64,000 nt of DNA from Candidatus Thalassarchaeaceae archaeon. Lineage in GTDB: Archaea; Thermoplasmatota; Poseidoniia; Poseidoniales; Thalassarchaeaceae. A model generated the notes under the pieces. That model was not told where the DNA came from and did not search any database. It was given only the letters and a program-made list of their open reading frames with translations. Position numbers and translations under genes: made by a program. Shown piece after piece: positions 46,740 through 54,201 of this stretch; position 1 is the stretch's first letter; each line of letters begins with the position of its first letter. The stretch is from assembly GCA_943841885.1 (NCBI GenBank), contig CALSZZ010000001.1, forward strand, positions 62,001-126,000. The letters are read 5' to 3'.

Positions 46740-47996
46740 GTGACACAGGGCGTTCGAGGCACTCGTGACTTCTATCCTGAGGATATGAGATTACGAAATT
46801 GGCTATTTGATAACTTCACAGATGCGGCACTTTTACATGGTTTTGATGAGTATGATGCACCTGTTCTTGAACATGAAGAATTGTACACACGAAAACAAGG
46901 GGAAGAAATAACTCAACAATTATACAATTTTGAAGATAAAGGAAATCGCAAGGTCGCACTTCGTCCAGAGATGACCCCTTCACTTGCAAGGATGGTAATG
47001 GCTCGTGCAGGAGCTTTATCGATGCCAATCAAATGGTTTTCAATTCCTCAGTGTTGGAGATATGAAAGAACACAACGAGGAAGAGGCAGAGAACATTTTC
47101 AATGGAATGTCGATATTTGGGGTACAAATGAGATTTCTGCTGATGCGGAATTAATATCAATATTAGTAACATTTTTCGAAGGCGTTGGACTAACTGCTAA
47201 GGATCTAGTCATCAAAATTAGCAGCCGTAAAGTTCTCGAAGAGGTCTTAGGTTCGTTGGAAATCAGTGGAGATATTTTTTCAAAGACATGTATTATTGTA
47301 GATAAAATGGATAAATTACCTGCGAATGTAATAGAAGAACAACTAATTGAATTGGGCCATAATTCTGATGCAGTATCCAAGATTCAATCAATACTGGGAA
47401 TCAAGAATATGGACGAATTATCCAACTCATTAGGGAAAGAAAGTGTGGCTTTATCTGAATTAAATTCACTATTCAATTCTATAGACTCTTATGGAATTCT
47501 AGAATGGGTGGAATTTGATGCATCTATTGTAAGGGGTCTTGCATACTATACTGGTGCAGTTTTCGAAGCACATGATAGAGAGGGTAAATTTAGAGCAATT
47601 TGTGGAGGAGGAAGATATGACAAATTACTTTCAACATTAGGAAGTAAAGATTTACCAGCCACTGGATTTGGTTTTGGAGACATGGTTATTATGGAATTAT
47701 TAGCAGAAAAGAATCTTATCCCTGAACTTATTAGTGGAATAGAAGATATCGTAATACCTTTGAATCCTGAATTAAGGAGTGCATCTGTAATGGTTGCCGC
47801 TGCATTAAGAGATACAGGAAGAACTGTTGATTTGGTATTGGAAAATAAAAAATTGAAATGGGCATTCAAACACGCAGAAAGAATTGGAGCAGATAGGCTT
47901 GTGATGCTAATGCCTGAAGAATGGAAGTCAAACAAAGTCCGAATAAAAGATTTAGAATCTGGTGAAGAGATAGATGTTCCATTTGAAGAATTATGA
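46740..47996 (+). CDS. hisS: histidyl-tRNA synthetase
   Basis: About 418 residues from GTG 46740 (M-T-Q-G-V-R-G-T-R-D-F), where family homology begins; an upstream in-frame ATG at 46686 would overlap the GtrA-like gene. Class II motifs: motif 2 WRYERTQRGRGREHFQWNVDIWG near 105-127, histidine-specific LAYYTGAVFEA near 262, and motif 3 GGGRYDKLLSTLG near 285. The C-terminal anticodon-binding domain ends the protein. It charges tRNA-His. Confidence 0.95.
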   Translation: MTQGVRGTRDFYPEDMRLRNWLFDNFTDAALLHGFDEYDAPVLEHEELYTRKQGEEITQQLYNFEDKGNRKVALRPEMTPSLARMVMARAGALSMPIKWFSIPQCWRYERTQRGRGREHFQWNVDIWGTNEISADAELISILVTFFEGVGLTAKDLVIKISSRKVLEEVLGSLEISGDIFSKTCIIVDKMDKLPANVIEEQLIELGHNSDAVSKIQSILGIKNMDELSNSLGKESVALSELNSLFNSIDSYGILEWVEFDASIVRGLAYYTGAVFEAHDREGKFRAICGGGRYDKLLSTLGSKDLPATGFGFGDMVIMELLAEKNLIPELISGIEDIVIPLNPELRSASVMVAAALRDTGRTVDLVLENKKLKWAFKHAERIGADRLVMLMPEEWKSNKVRIKDLESGEEIDVPFEEL

Positions 47997-48001
47997 TTAA
48001 A

Positions 48002-48817
48002 TCATTCTTCTGTTTTACGAGAAACAGCCACTGCTGCCATAGCTAGAGCACTTACTCCAGCCATTAATCCAAAACCAGGAAGTCCACTACTATCAGTAGC
48101 TCCTCCATTCATGCCACCTCCATTTCCTGGGTTGTTTGGATCTGTCGTGTTGGCAATGGGGAATTCCATTGTTCCAGTATTATTCCCTACAGTGTAATAA
48201 TACAATCTAAAATACCCAGGACAATCTATTCCTGGGATAGCACAACCTATAGTACTCCACCCAGGAGCCGAATATTCAAACTCAATCAGTGGCTCTTGAC
48301 TACTTTTATTCCATGTATTTGTCATTTCATCAACAGTAATTTCCATTTCTAGATTGACATTATTTCCAGAGTTTACTTGTTCCACTGGCCATTCTTGAGT
48401 CTTTACTATCTGCTGACCTTTGGAAATAGTTACAGTCAAGTTGGTACAATCACTGTTGTCATCACAGTCCATGGAATCTATATTAACAGTAAAATCAAAA
48501 ATTATTGAACCGTTTTTTAGATACAAATTTTCTATGAATGATTTTTCTAATTGACAATTAAACATCACATTAACTTGTGAACCTTCTGAAAAGTCTTTTT
48601 GCCCGTATCCTTCATCTGCAGAACCGCTGGTATCATTGGCATCAAAATGCATAAAACAATTTGCTAAATCTTGTGATCCTAATATTACCATGGTGTTATT
48701 TGTTTCTGAGGGCTGCTTAGGATCCTCTGCTATTTGGGCAGTAGATGGGGCTACTAAAGTAGACAATGCTAGTAAAGTTGCGAGAACAATTGAGAGTGCG
48801 ACACGCCCTGCTTCCAT
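48002..48817 (-). CDS. secreted protein with PGF-CTERM-like C terminus
   Basis: 271 residues from ATG 48817 (MEAGRVALSIVLATLLALST). Signal peptide at the N terminus. The body has several Cys pairs (CDDNSDC, CAIPGIDC). The C terminus has a Gly/Asn-rich linker, LPGFGLMAGVSALAMAAVAV and a basic tail, matching PGF-CTERM sorting as in the fasciclin protein at 23066. An archaeosortase-anchored cell-surface protein is inferred. No further domain is recognised. Confidence 0.75.
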   Translation of the reverse strand: MEAGRVALSIVLATLLALSTLVAPSTAQIAEDPKQPSETNNTMVILGSQDLANCFMHFDANDTSGSADEGYGQKDFSEGSQVNVMFNCQLEKSFIENLYLKNGSIIFDFTVNIDSMDCDDNSDCTNLTVTISKGQQIVKTQEWPVEQVNSGNNVNLEMEITVDEMTNTWNKSSQEPLIEFEYSAPGWSTIGCAIPGIDCPGYFRLYYYTVGNNTGTMEFPIANTTDPNNPGNGGGMNGGATDSSGLPGFGLMAGVSALAMAAVAVSRKTEE

Positions 48818-48869
48818 ATTACGCACTCCCAACTGCTCTCGTTTGATACTTACCCTCTATTGTTCATAC

Positions 48870-50009
48870 TCAATCAAATCTTTGAAAGTCACTTTCTGAC
48901 CTGTTTCTAGCCTTTTTTGCGATATTTAAGGCTTCACCTAGCATATCCGCATCTAACATCTCATTATTCAATCTTTCACTGATTACTCCAGTAATAATCG
49001 ACATTACTTTTATTGTATCTCCAAATGCTGGATCTTGTCTAGCCCCGAAAATTACCGTTGCATTTGGAGAAAGCCTGGCAGTCATTAATTCAACTACTTG
49101 ATTGGCTTGCTCTAGTGTCATATATGGCCCTCCAGTTACGTGAATCAACGCGCCTGTCGCTCCATCAATTTCTATGTCCAATAGGGGATGATTAAGTGAC
49201 TCATGAACTACTTCTTCTGGACCTCTATCACTTTCGCCGTATAGCATCATAGTGACTCCTCCACCTTTCATTATTGTTCTAACATCAGCAAAATCTAGAT
49301 TAATTAAGCTGGGAAGAGTAATTGTCTCTACAACTCCTTTTACTATTTCTGCAATTAATTGATCCATTATGCTGAAAGCTTCTTCCATTGGAAGATTAGG
49401 AACATAATGTAATAGTCTATTATTATCTAAAACGAGCACAGCATCAGCAGTTTCTCGTACCATATTTAGCCCTTCCAAAGCACGTTTCATTCTCATTTTA
49501 CGTTCCACAGAAAACGGAGTAGTAACTACAGCCACTACTAATGCACCGGCTTTCTTTGCTTCTTCAGCAACTATAGGTGCAATGCCAGTTCCTGTACCTC
49601 CGCCAAGACCTGCTGTGACAAATACCAAATCTGCTCCTGCTACAATATTGCCGATCACATCTCTTCCAGCTTCAGCACATCTTCTTCCCATTGCAGGATC
49701 TCCTCCTGCTCCAAGGCCTCTTGTTATGTGTCTTCCAACTAGTAATTTCTGCATGGCACGTGTATTATCGAGATGTTGCTTATCCGTATTTATGGCTACA
49801 GTAATGGCCCCTTCAACTCCAATATGAGTTATCCGATTCATCGTATTATTGCCTGAACCTCCACAGCCACAAACTAATATTCTAGGATCAGCAGGTCCAT
49901 AATCTTCTAATTCTCTATCTGTTAGTGCTGTAGGTATCCTTTTAGGGGGTATTTGATGACTTTCTCGGTCAATAGACCTCATAGGCGCCTCTACCATATT
50001 TCTCCCCAT
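48870..50009 (-). CDS. ftsZ: cell-division GTPase FtsZ
   Basis: 379 residues. The tubulin/FtsZ signature GLGGGTGTG is near 136-145. Upstream VCGCGGSGNNTMNR is the nucleotide loop T1, and LVLDNNRL and NLDFADVRTIM are further conserved elements, the latter carrying the T7-loop region. It polymerises at mid-cell with GTP. N-terminal ~40 residues are an extension before the GTPase domain. It is followed by the PGF-CTERM-like protein gene on the same strand. Confidence 0.95.
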   Translation of the reverse strand: MGRNMVEAPMRSIDRESHQIPPKRIPTALTDRELEDYGPADPRILVCGCGGSGNNTMNRITHIGVEGAITVAINTDKQHLDNTRAMQKLLVGRHITRGLGAGGDPAMGRRCAEAGRDVIGNIVAGADLVFVTAGLGGGTGTGIAPIVAEEAKKAGALVVAVVTTPFSVERKMRMKRALEGLNMVRETADAVLVLDNNRLLHYVPNLPMEEAFSIMDQLIAEIVKGVVETITLPSLINLDFADVRTIMKGGGVTMMLYGESDRGPEEVVHESLNHPLLDIEIDGATGALIHVTGGPYMTLEQANQVVELMTARLSPNATVIFGARQDPAFGDTIKVMSIITGVISERLNNEMLDADMLGEALNIAKKARNRSESDFQRFD

Positions 50010-50219
50010 GCATCCCCGGCATTACTGCCTTACAATTCAACAGAGTTATCTTTCCCTTCTTAATAGTTGAGGGAGATTCGACATAGTAGAGGCAGTTTTG
50101 TTGACTCATTTTTTCCAACCGAATAAATGAATTTACATATATTAAAAAAATATTTCATCTATAATTAATTACATAACACTGGAAAGCAAGATAAGGCAAG
50201 GTACGCTCGTCTATGATAT

Positions 50220-50330
50220 CCGAGCTTAGCTCAGTTGGCTAGAGCACCTGACTGTAGACTGGAAATAACAACTTCGGTTGTTGGCCAAATGGCCATCAGG
50301 GGGTCCCCGGTTCAAGTCCGGGAGCTCGGA
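50220..50330 (+). tRNA. tRNA-Tyr (GTA) with a 37-nt intron; boundary of the genomic island
   Basis: Acceptor stem CCGAGCT/AGCTCGG (C1-G72, as in archaeal tRNA-Tyr), D-stem GCTC/GAGC, anticodon stem CCTGA/TCAGG with loop C-T-G-T-A-G-A giving anticodon GTA (50254-50256), T-arm CCCGG/CCGGG, discriminator A, and encoded CCA at 50331-50333. An intron lies after position 37 (50258-50294, 37 nt), consistent with archaeal bulge-helix-bulge splicing. The 3' half overlaps the end of a tyrosine-recombinase gene on the other strand, so this is an integration target. Confidence 0.93.
50258..50294 (+). other. tRNA-Tyr intron
   Basis: 37 nucleotides, beginning actggaaata and ending ggcc, inserted one base 3' of the anticodon. 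Removing it restores a normal seven-base anticodon loop and a five-pair stem. Its centre forms a hairpin with a TTCG loop (acaac-ttcg-gttgt). Confidence 0.85.
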
Positions 50331-51579
50331 CCACCATGTCATCATCTTCATCCCAACAGGAGGGATAGATGCCTCCTCCTTTACCGTCAGAGAAGTATCC
50401 AATGTCGTATAATTGACTGTATAAATCATCGATTTTTCTATCTGTATTTCCACGTATCTGTAAGAGAGCCTCAAGTTCTTTCATACCTGCCCCCCATGCT
50501 TCCTGCCTCATTCTTTCCTTATGTTTTGAAGCGAAGTAGTACTTTGTAGTCACTTTGGGAGAGGAGTGGCCTAAGAATACAGACATCTGCTCCACCGAGG
50601 CGCCCCCCTTGCCCATCCAATCGCACCAAACTGTTCTCAGGTCGTGGAGCCTGTAGTATCCACCAGCGCTCGTCGGCTCCATCCCGATATTCTTCATCGC
50701 ACCCTTTTTTATTTCTTGAAGAGTCTTCGGGTTGATCGTCCCCCTCCCTCTCTTGTTCTCGTCCTCGCTGAATAAGAATACGGCATCCGGGTGGTTCTCT
50801 CTGCAGTATTCTAGGTAGGGCTCGACCCTCTCGAACGCCCACTCGGGCATGTTGTTGCGAACCTCCTCCGAGTACGTCCTCATCTTGCTTATTTCTCTAA
50901 TAAAGTGGTCCTCACTCACGTCTGATATCTTGATTCGCCTAATCGAGTCGGCCCTTCCAGCGCTCACGAGTGTCAGCCATATGTACGCTCTGAGAGCCAG
51001 TAGAAGGTGATGACTCGTGCGTTCGGGCCCCGCGTTCGAGGAGTTCTCGTTCGCGATTCTCGAAAGGTTCGGGGCTTCCTCCGGGTTCTCGCACATCTCG
51101 TCCAGGGACCCAATCAGGTCGACAATCTCTTTATCCTCGATACCTCTATGTTCCGCTTTCCTCTTCTTCATCCCCTTCTTGATGATGGTAACTTGAGTTT
51201 TGACTTCCTCAACTATTCGGGTATTTACTTCTCCGTATATCATCACCTTGCCAGTCAGGTAACCAAGATACCCGTCCAGCGTCGATTGCGCTAGATCGGA
51301 ACTCTCAATCTCAGTCTGTAATGACTCGATGAACTCGCTGTACTGTAGGTCGTCCCTCAAGTCGTCGGGAGTGAAGCTACCTAGGGTATACCTGAACTTC
51401 CTAGCGGATATCCTAATGTTCTTGTAGCGCTTCAGATTTCTGTCCTTCCATCTTCTAGGGCTTCTGAGCCAGATCATCACATTATCGTAAATCGAAGGTT
51501 CTCCTTGGTCCATCCCGTCGGAGACCCAGTATGGGTATTCATCTTGGCTGGCTGTATTACATGGCTGTATCTCTGGCAT
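50296..51579 (-). CDS. tyrosine recombinase (integrase) at tRNA-Tyr
   Basis: 427 residues from ATG 51579 (MPEIQPCNTA); ATG 51711 is an upstream alternative. An N-terminal SAM-like DNA-binding domain (TPDDLRDDLQYSEFIESL ... TLDGYLGYLTG) precedes the catalytic domain. Active-site residues visible are Arg in SAGRADSIRRIK, His-x-x-Arg in LHDLRTVWCDW, and Tyr in HSSPKVTTKYYF. The last codons (RAPGLEPGTP) are antisense to the tRNA-Tyr T-arm, so the gene end was fixed by insertion there. GC is clearly higher than in core genes. It belongs to an integrated element lying to the right of the tRNA. Confidence 0.88.
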   Translation of the reverse strand: MPEIQPCNTASQDEYPYWVSDGMDQGEPSIYDNVMIWLRSPRRWKDRNLKRYKNIRISARKFRYTLGSFTPDDLRDDLQYSEFIESLQTEIESSDLAQSTLDGYLGYLTGKVMIYGEVNTRIVEEVKTQVTIIKKGMKKRKAEHRGIEDKEIVDLIGSLDEMCENPEEAPNLSRIANENSSNAGPERTSHHLLLALRAYIWLTLVSAGRADSIRRIKISDVSEDHFIREISKMRTYSEEVRNNMPEWAFERVEPYLEYCRENHPDAVFLFSEDENKRGRGTINPKTLQEIKKGAMKNIGMEPTSAGGYYRLHDLRTVWCDWMGKGGASVEQMSVFLGHSSPKVTTKYYFASKHKERMRQEAWGAGMKELEALLQIRGNTDRKIDDLYSQLYDIGYFSDGKGGGIYPSCWDEDDDMVVRAPGLEPGTP

Positions 51580-51738
51580 GGAATATAGGAAGCGAAGACG
51601 AAGGTATGAAAGGTTATGGCTAGTACTATGATGCAGAGTTTGAACATGAATACCTATTGCTTCAAACGACAATGTCGTTGGGGATCTCATATCTCCAAGG
51701 AATGACTTCAATAGCCTCCGATTTCAGAGTATAACTCC

Positions 51739-51930
51739 ATGACTGAAAATACATGTGAGCATGAGTGGGACGATAGCCAAGAGATAGACACTTTCCTAGA
51801 CATAGTGGATTTCAAAACCGAGTTTGTCCAGATCAGAGTAAGGTGTTGCAAATGTGGAATTATAGGATTAACCTCAGCTGAACTTGAATGGAGTTCAGTA
51901 TTTTGGGATGCAATATTGCTGCAGGAGTAA
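51739..51930 (+). CDS. 63-residue zinc-ribbon-like peptide in the island
   Basis: ATG 51739. C-x-H-x-W (CEHEW) near residue 5 and C-C-x-C-G near 36-40 are the likely metal ligands. The rest is acidic and hydrophobic. It is divergent from the first integrase and precedes the GIY-YIG gene. It could be an element-encoded regulator. No family assigned. Confidence 0.5.
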   Translation: MTENTCEHEWDDSQEIDTFLDIVDFKTEFVQIRVRCCKCGIIGLTSAELEWSSVFWDAILLQE

Positions 51931-52028
51931 TCGGAAGGAAAAGGACCTTCATGTATACATAAATCATGGGTCTATTTACAAAATATTTCATTAATATATT
52001 AAATAGCCAACCCCATTCTTACATTCAT

Positions 52029-53174
52029 ATGGTCACCATCTATGTGTTGAGATTGGTTGATAATAAATTCTATGTTGGTATGACAACAAGAAATTTGGCT
52101 AGGATTTGGGAGCATGTAGAAGGAGAGGGTGCTAAATGGACAAAGAAGTATCCTCCGATAAAAGGAAATGAAGTCAAGTGGTTGGATGACAGATTATTTC
52201 CATTGGATGAAAATAGAATTACTTTAGAAATGATGAGAGATTATGGTATCGAAAATGTCAGAGGAGGTAGTTGGTGTCAAATGAAACTCACCTCAAGACA
52301 AATATATGGTGTAAAGAAAAGAATAAGGGAATTACCACCTAAAAAATCAAAATCGAGACCTGAGGTTGGAGAATATTACAAAAAAAGAGCACTGAAGAAA
52401 AAATATTCCAGAAAGAAGAGGGCTAAAAATAAGTTAAGAGGAGTTTTGTTACCATTTGGCACAGAACCAATCAATCAATGCAGGGCAATGAAGATGAATG
52501 GAGCAGGAAGATGTCGAAAACCAACCAAATCTAATTTTGCAGGAAATTCTTCAAATGATCAATTATGTAATATGCACAGGATTTCGGTGCTAAGTGGAAG
52601 AAGGCCTTGGCCTACTGTAGATTCAGAAGGAAGAAGAGTTACGAAGCAGATGGCAAAGGAAAATAACCTAAGTAAGATTAGAGGTGATGATTCGACAGAG
52701 AAAAAGATGTCAAAAAAGGAGTTTGACAATCTGAATAAAAAGGTTGGATTTACAAGCGATAAAATAGATCCTAAGGGAAATAAATTAGAGGCCATTGAAA
52801 TTGAAAAATTGAAGATAGAAATAATAAGAATGAAAACTGAAAATAGAGAAAAAATAAGGAATATCAGAAAACTAGCAAAAAAAGAAATAGAGGATATTTC
52901 CGAATTGAAAGACATAGATATAACACTATTAGAATTAGAAAACGAAGTTTTAGAGGAAGAAAAATTTGAATTGAAGAATGAGGTTGATTTGCTAAAATCT
53001 CTGTCTCTAGAATATCATATCTCAAAAGAGGTATCAAAGGCCGTTAAAAGGGTAAAAAGGAATGTTAAAAAAACCAAAAAAGGAGTTGCAAAAGAAGTAA
53101 AAAAAGAGGTAAAAAAATCAATTAAAGTTGCTAAGAAGGCAGGTAAAAAGTTGAGGAAGAAAACCGGTCTGTGA
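52029..53174 (+). CDS. GIY-YIG endonuclease-domain protein with zinc-finger and histone-H1-like basic tail
   Basis: 381 residues from ATG 52029 (MVTIYVLRLVDNKFYVG). Residues 3-45 form a GIY-YIG module: YVL ... FYVGMTTRNLARIWEHVEG with the catalytic Arg and Glu region, then GAKWTKKYPP. MMRDYGIENVRGGSW near 71-85 resembles GIY-YIG proteins of large DNA viruses and protists (from memory). A basic linker, a C-x10-C-x17-C-x2-H cluster (~145-180), a Lys/Glu coiled coil (~235-335) and a Lys/Ala/Val-rich tail of repeated KK motifs (VKKTKKGVAKEVKKEVKKS) follow. It likely cuts or binds DNA. A selfish or defence role is inferred. Confidence 0.7.
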   Translation: MVTIYVLRLVDNKFYVGMTTRNLARIWEHVEGEGAKWTKKYPPIKGNEVKWLDDRLFPLDENRITLEMMRDYGIENVRGGSWCQMKLTSRQIYGVKKRIRELPPKKSKSRPEVGEYYKKRALKKKYSRKKRAKNKLRGVLLPFGTEPINQCRAMKMNGAGRCRKPTKSNFAGNSSNDQLCNMHRISVLSGRRPWPTVDSEGRRVTKQMAKENNLSKIRGDDSTEKKMSKKEFDNLNKKVGFTSDKIDPKGNKLEAIEIEKLKIEIIRMKTENREKIRNIRKLAKKEIEDISELKDIDITLLELENEVLEEEKFELKNEVDLLKSLSLEYHISKEVSKAVKRVKRNVKKTKKGVAKEVKKEVKKSIKVAKKAGKKLRKKTGL

Positions 53175-53222
53175 TATTTTTTTAGACCTTATCATTATCA
53201 AATATAGTAATACGGATCAAAG

Positions 53223-53232
53223 GGGTATACCC
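53223..53232. repeat. perfect 10-bp palindrome upstream of the 53304 gene
   Basis: gggtataccc reads the same on both strands. It lies in the leader region before a membrane-protein gene and could be an operator. Too short to exclude chance. Confidence 0.35.
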
Positions 53233-53303
53233 GTCTGTACAGTGGGGCCGTTTGTATTACTTTCACCACATCAGTTAAATTGTTCAAATGATAGGGGTGA
53301 AAT

Positions 53304-53978
53304 ATGCTTCAAATGGCCATTCTTATCTTTCACATTTTTGCAGGTTCTATCGCATTATGTACTGCGGCTGGTGCTTTCATGACCAAGAAAGGAAGGGCTT
53401 GGCACGCTCGCATCGGGAAAATATATTCTTTCGCAATGATGATGGTGGCATTATCATCATTTATGTTAGTGGTTTTAGGTGCGCCATTTTTTTTATTGAT
53501 GATTGGAATATTTTCCGGATATATTGTCGCAGTAGGCTGGAGAAGAGCAGTAAATAGAAAGGGTGAAGTTGTCAAAATCGACCGCATTTTAATAGCGATT
53601 GGGATTATTGGAGCGCTAGGGTTATTTGTAACGAGCGCAGTAATCTTTTCAGGTAGCAATTTGATAAAATCAAATGGCGAAGGCCGTATATTTGGAATTG
53701 TGCCGCTGGTCTTTGCGGGAATCTGTGGGGGACTTGTTTGGGTTCAGACTCGTGTTGATGAAAAAGGATTAGCGCCCCGAGAAAAACTTCGGATCACACA
53801 GCATGTCATATTCATGGGCTCTGGAACAATTGCAACTGTTACCGCATTCCTTCTTACTGCAGTATCAAACAGTGTGTTTCTTTGGATAATTCCTACGATT
53901 GTTGGTACCGCTGGAATAATATTCTGGACCATGAAAGTTAACGCTGGAAAAATCACCCCTCTAAAAAGCGAGCAATAA
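53304..53978 (+). CDS. island membrane protein, DUF2306-like
   Basis: 224 residues with six to seven hydrophobic helices. N-terminal LIFHIFAGSIALCTAAGAF, KKGRAWHARIGKIYSFAMMM and the later RITQHVIFMGSGTIATVTAF hold His residues in helices, as in DUF2306/heme-binding-type membrane proteins. Preceded by ggggtg, a plausible ribosome binding site. The family call is from the pattern HxxxG...HxxxGxxY and is tentative. Cargo of the island. Confidence 0.6.
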   Translation: MLQMAILIFHIFAGSIALCTAAGAFMTKKGRAWHARIGKIYSFAMMMVALSSFMLVVLGAPFFLLMIGIFSGYIVAVGWRRAVNRKGEVVKIDRILIAIGIIGALGLFVTSAVIFSGSNLIKSNGEGRIFGIVPLVFAGICGGLVWVQTRVDEKGLAPREKLRITQHVIFMGSGTIATVTAFLLTAVSNSVFLWIIPTIVGTAGIIFWTMKVNAGKITPLKSEQ

Positions 53979-54000
53979 AAACATAGCACCGTCTACTCGT

Positions 54001-54056
54001 TTTCGGATAGATACAAAGGGTTCAGCTGAAACCCCTTTGAATTTTATTTTCCGAAA
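54001..54056. repeat. nested inverted repeat after the membrane-protein gene
   Basis: Outer arms tttcgg (54001-54006) / ccgaaa (54051-54056), inner arms caaaggg (54014-54020) / ccctttg (54033-54039), and the perfect palindrome ttcagctgaa (54021-54030) at the centre. Possibly a terminator, protein-binding site or recombination site. Confidence 0.5.
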
Positions 54057-54070
54057 CAAAGAGGATTCAA

Positions 54071-54089
54071 TGGGTCGAATCACTCGCTA
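54071..54089 (+). repeat. 19-bp direct repeat, left flank of the giant island gene
   Basis: tgggtcgaatcactcgcta; the near-identical tgggtcgaatcattcgcta lies at 58505-58523, one mismatch. The pair brackets the high-GC gene and may mark the ends of a mobile cassette or a past duplication. Confidence 0.55.
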
Positions 54090-54091
54090 CC

Positions 54092-54154
54092 CTCTGACGC
54101 GCATACGCTTCAGAGCCCCACTACAGAACCCTCTGATCTCTATGCCGGTCAGAG
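54092..54154 (+). repeat. two tandem 24-nt hairpins with the same stem
   Basis: ctctga ... tcagag occurs at 54092-54115 and again at 54131-54154, each with a 12-nt loop. They sit just upstream of the GTG start of the giant gene, so may act in its leader or as recombination sites. Confidence 0.5.
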
Positions 54155-54201
54155 CGGCTGAGTAGGTCAAGTCAATAAACCAATAATCCGTGGGCTAGCA
54201 C

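Noticed and set aside
50226-50549. Short frames across tRNA-Tyr
   Set aside because: They read through the tRNA and its antisense and have no protein family; the tRNA fold is complete.
54071-54154. True integron attC sites
   Set aside because: No integron-type integrase signature or attC core (GTTRRRY) identified; only structure and direct repeats are visible.
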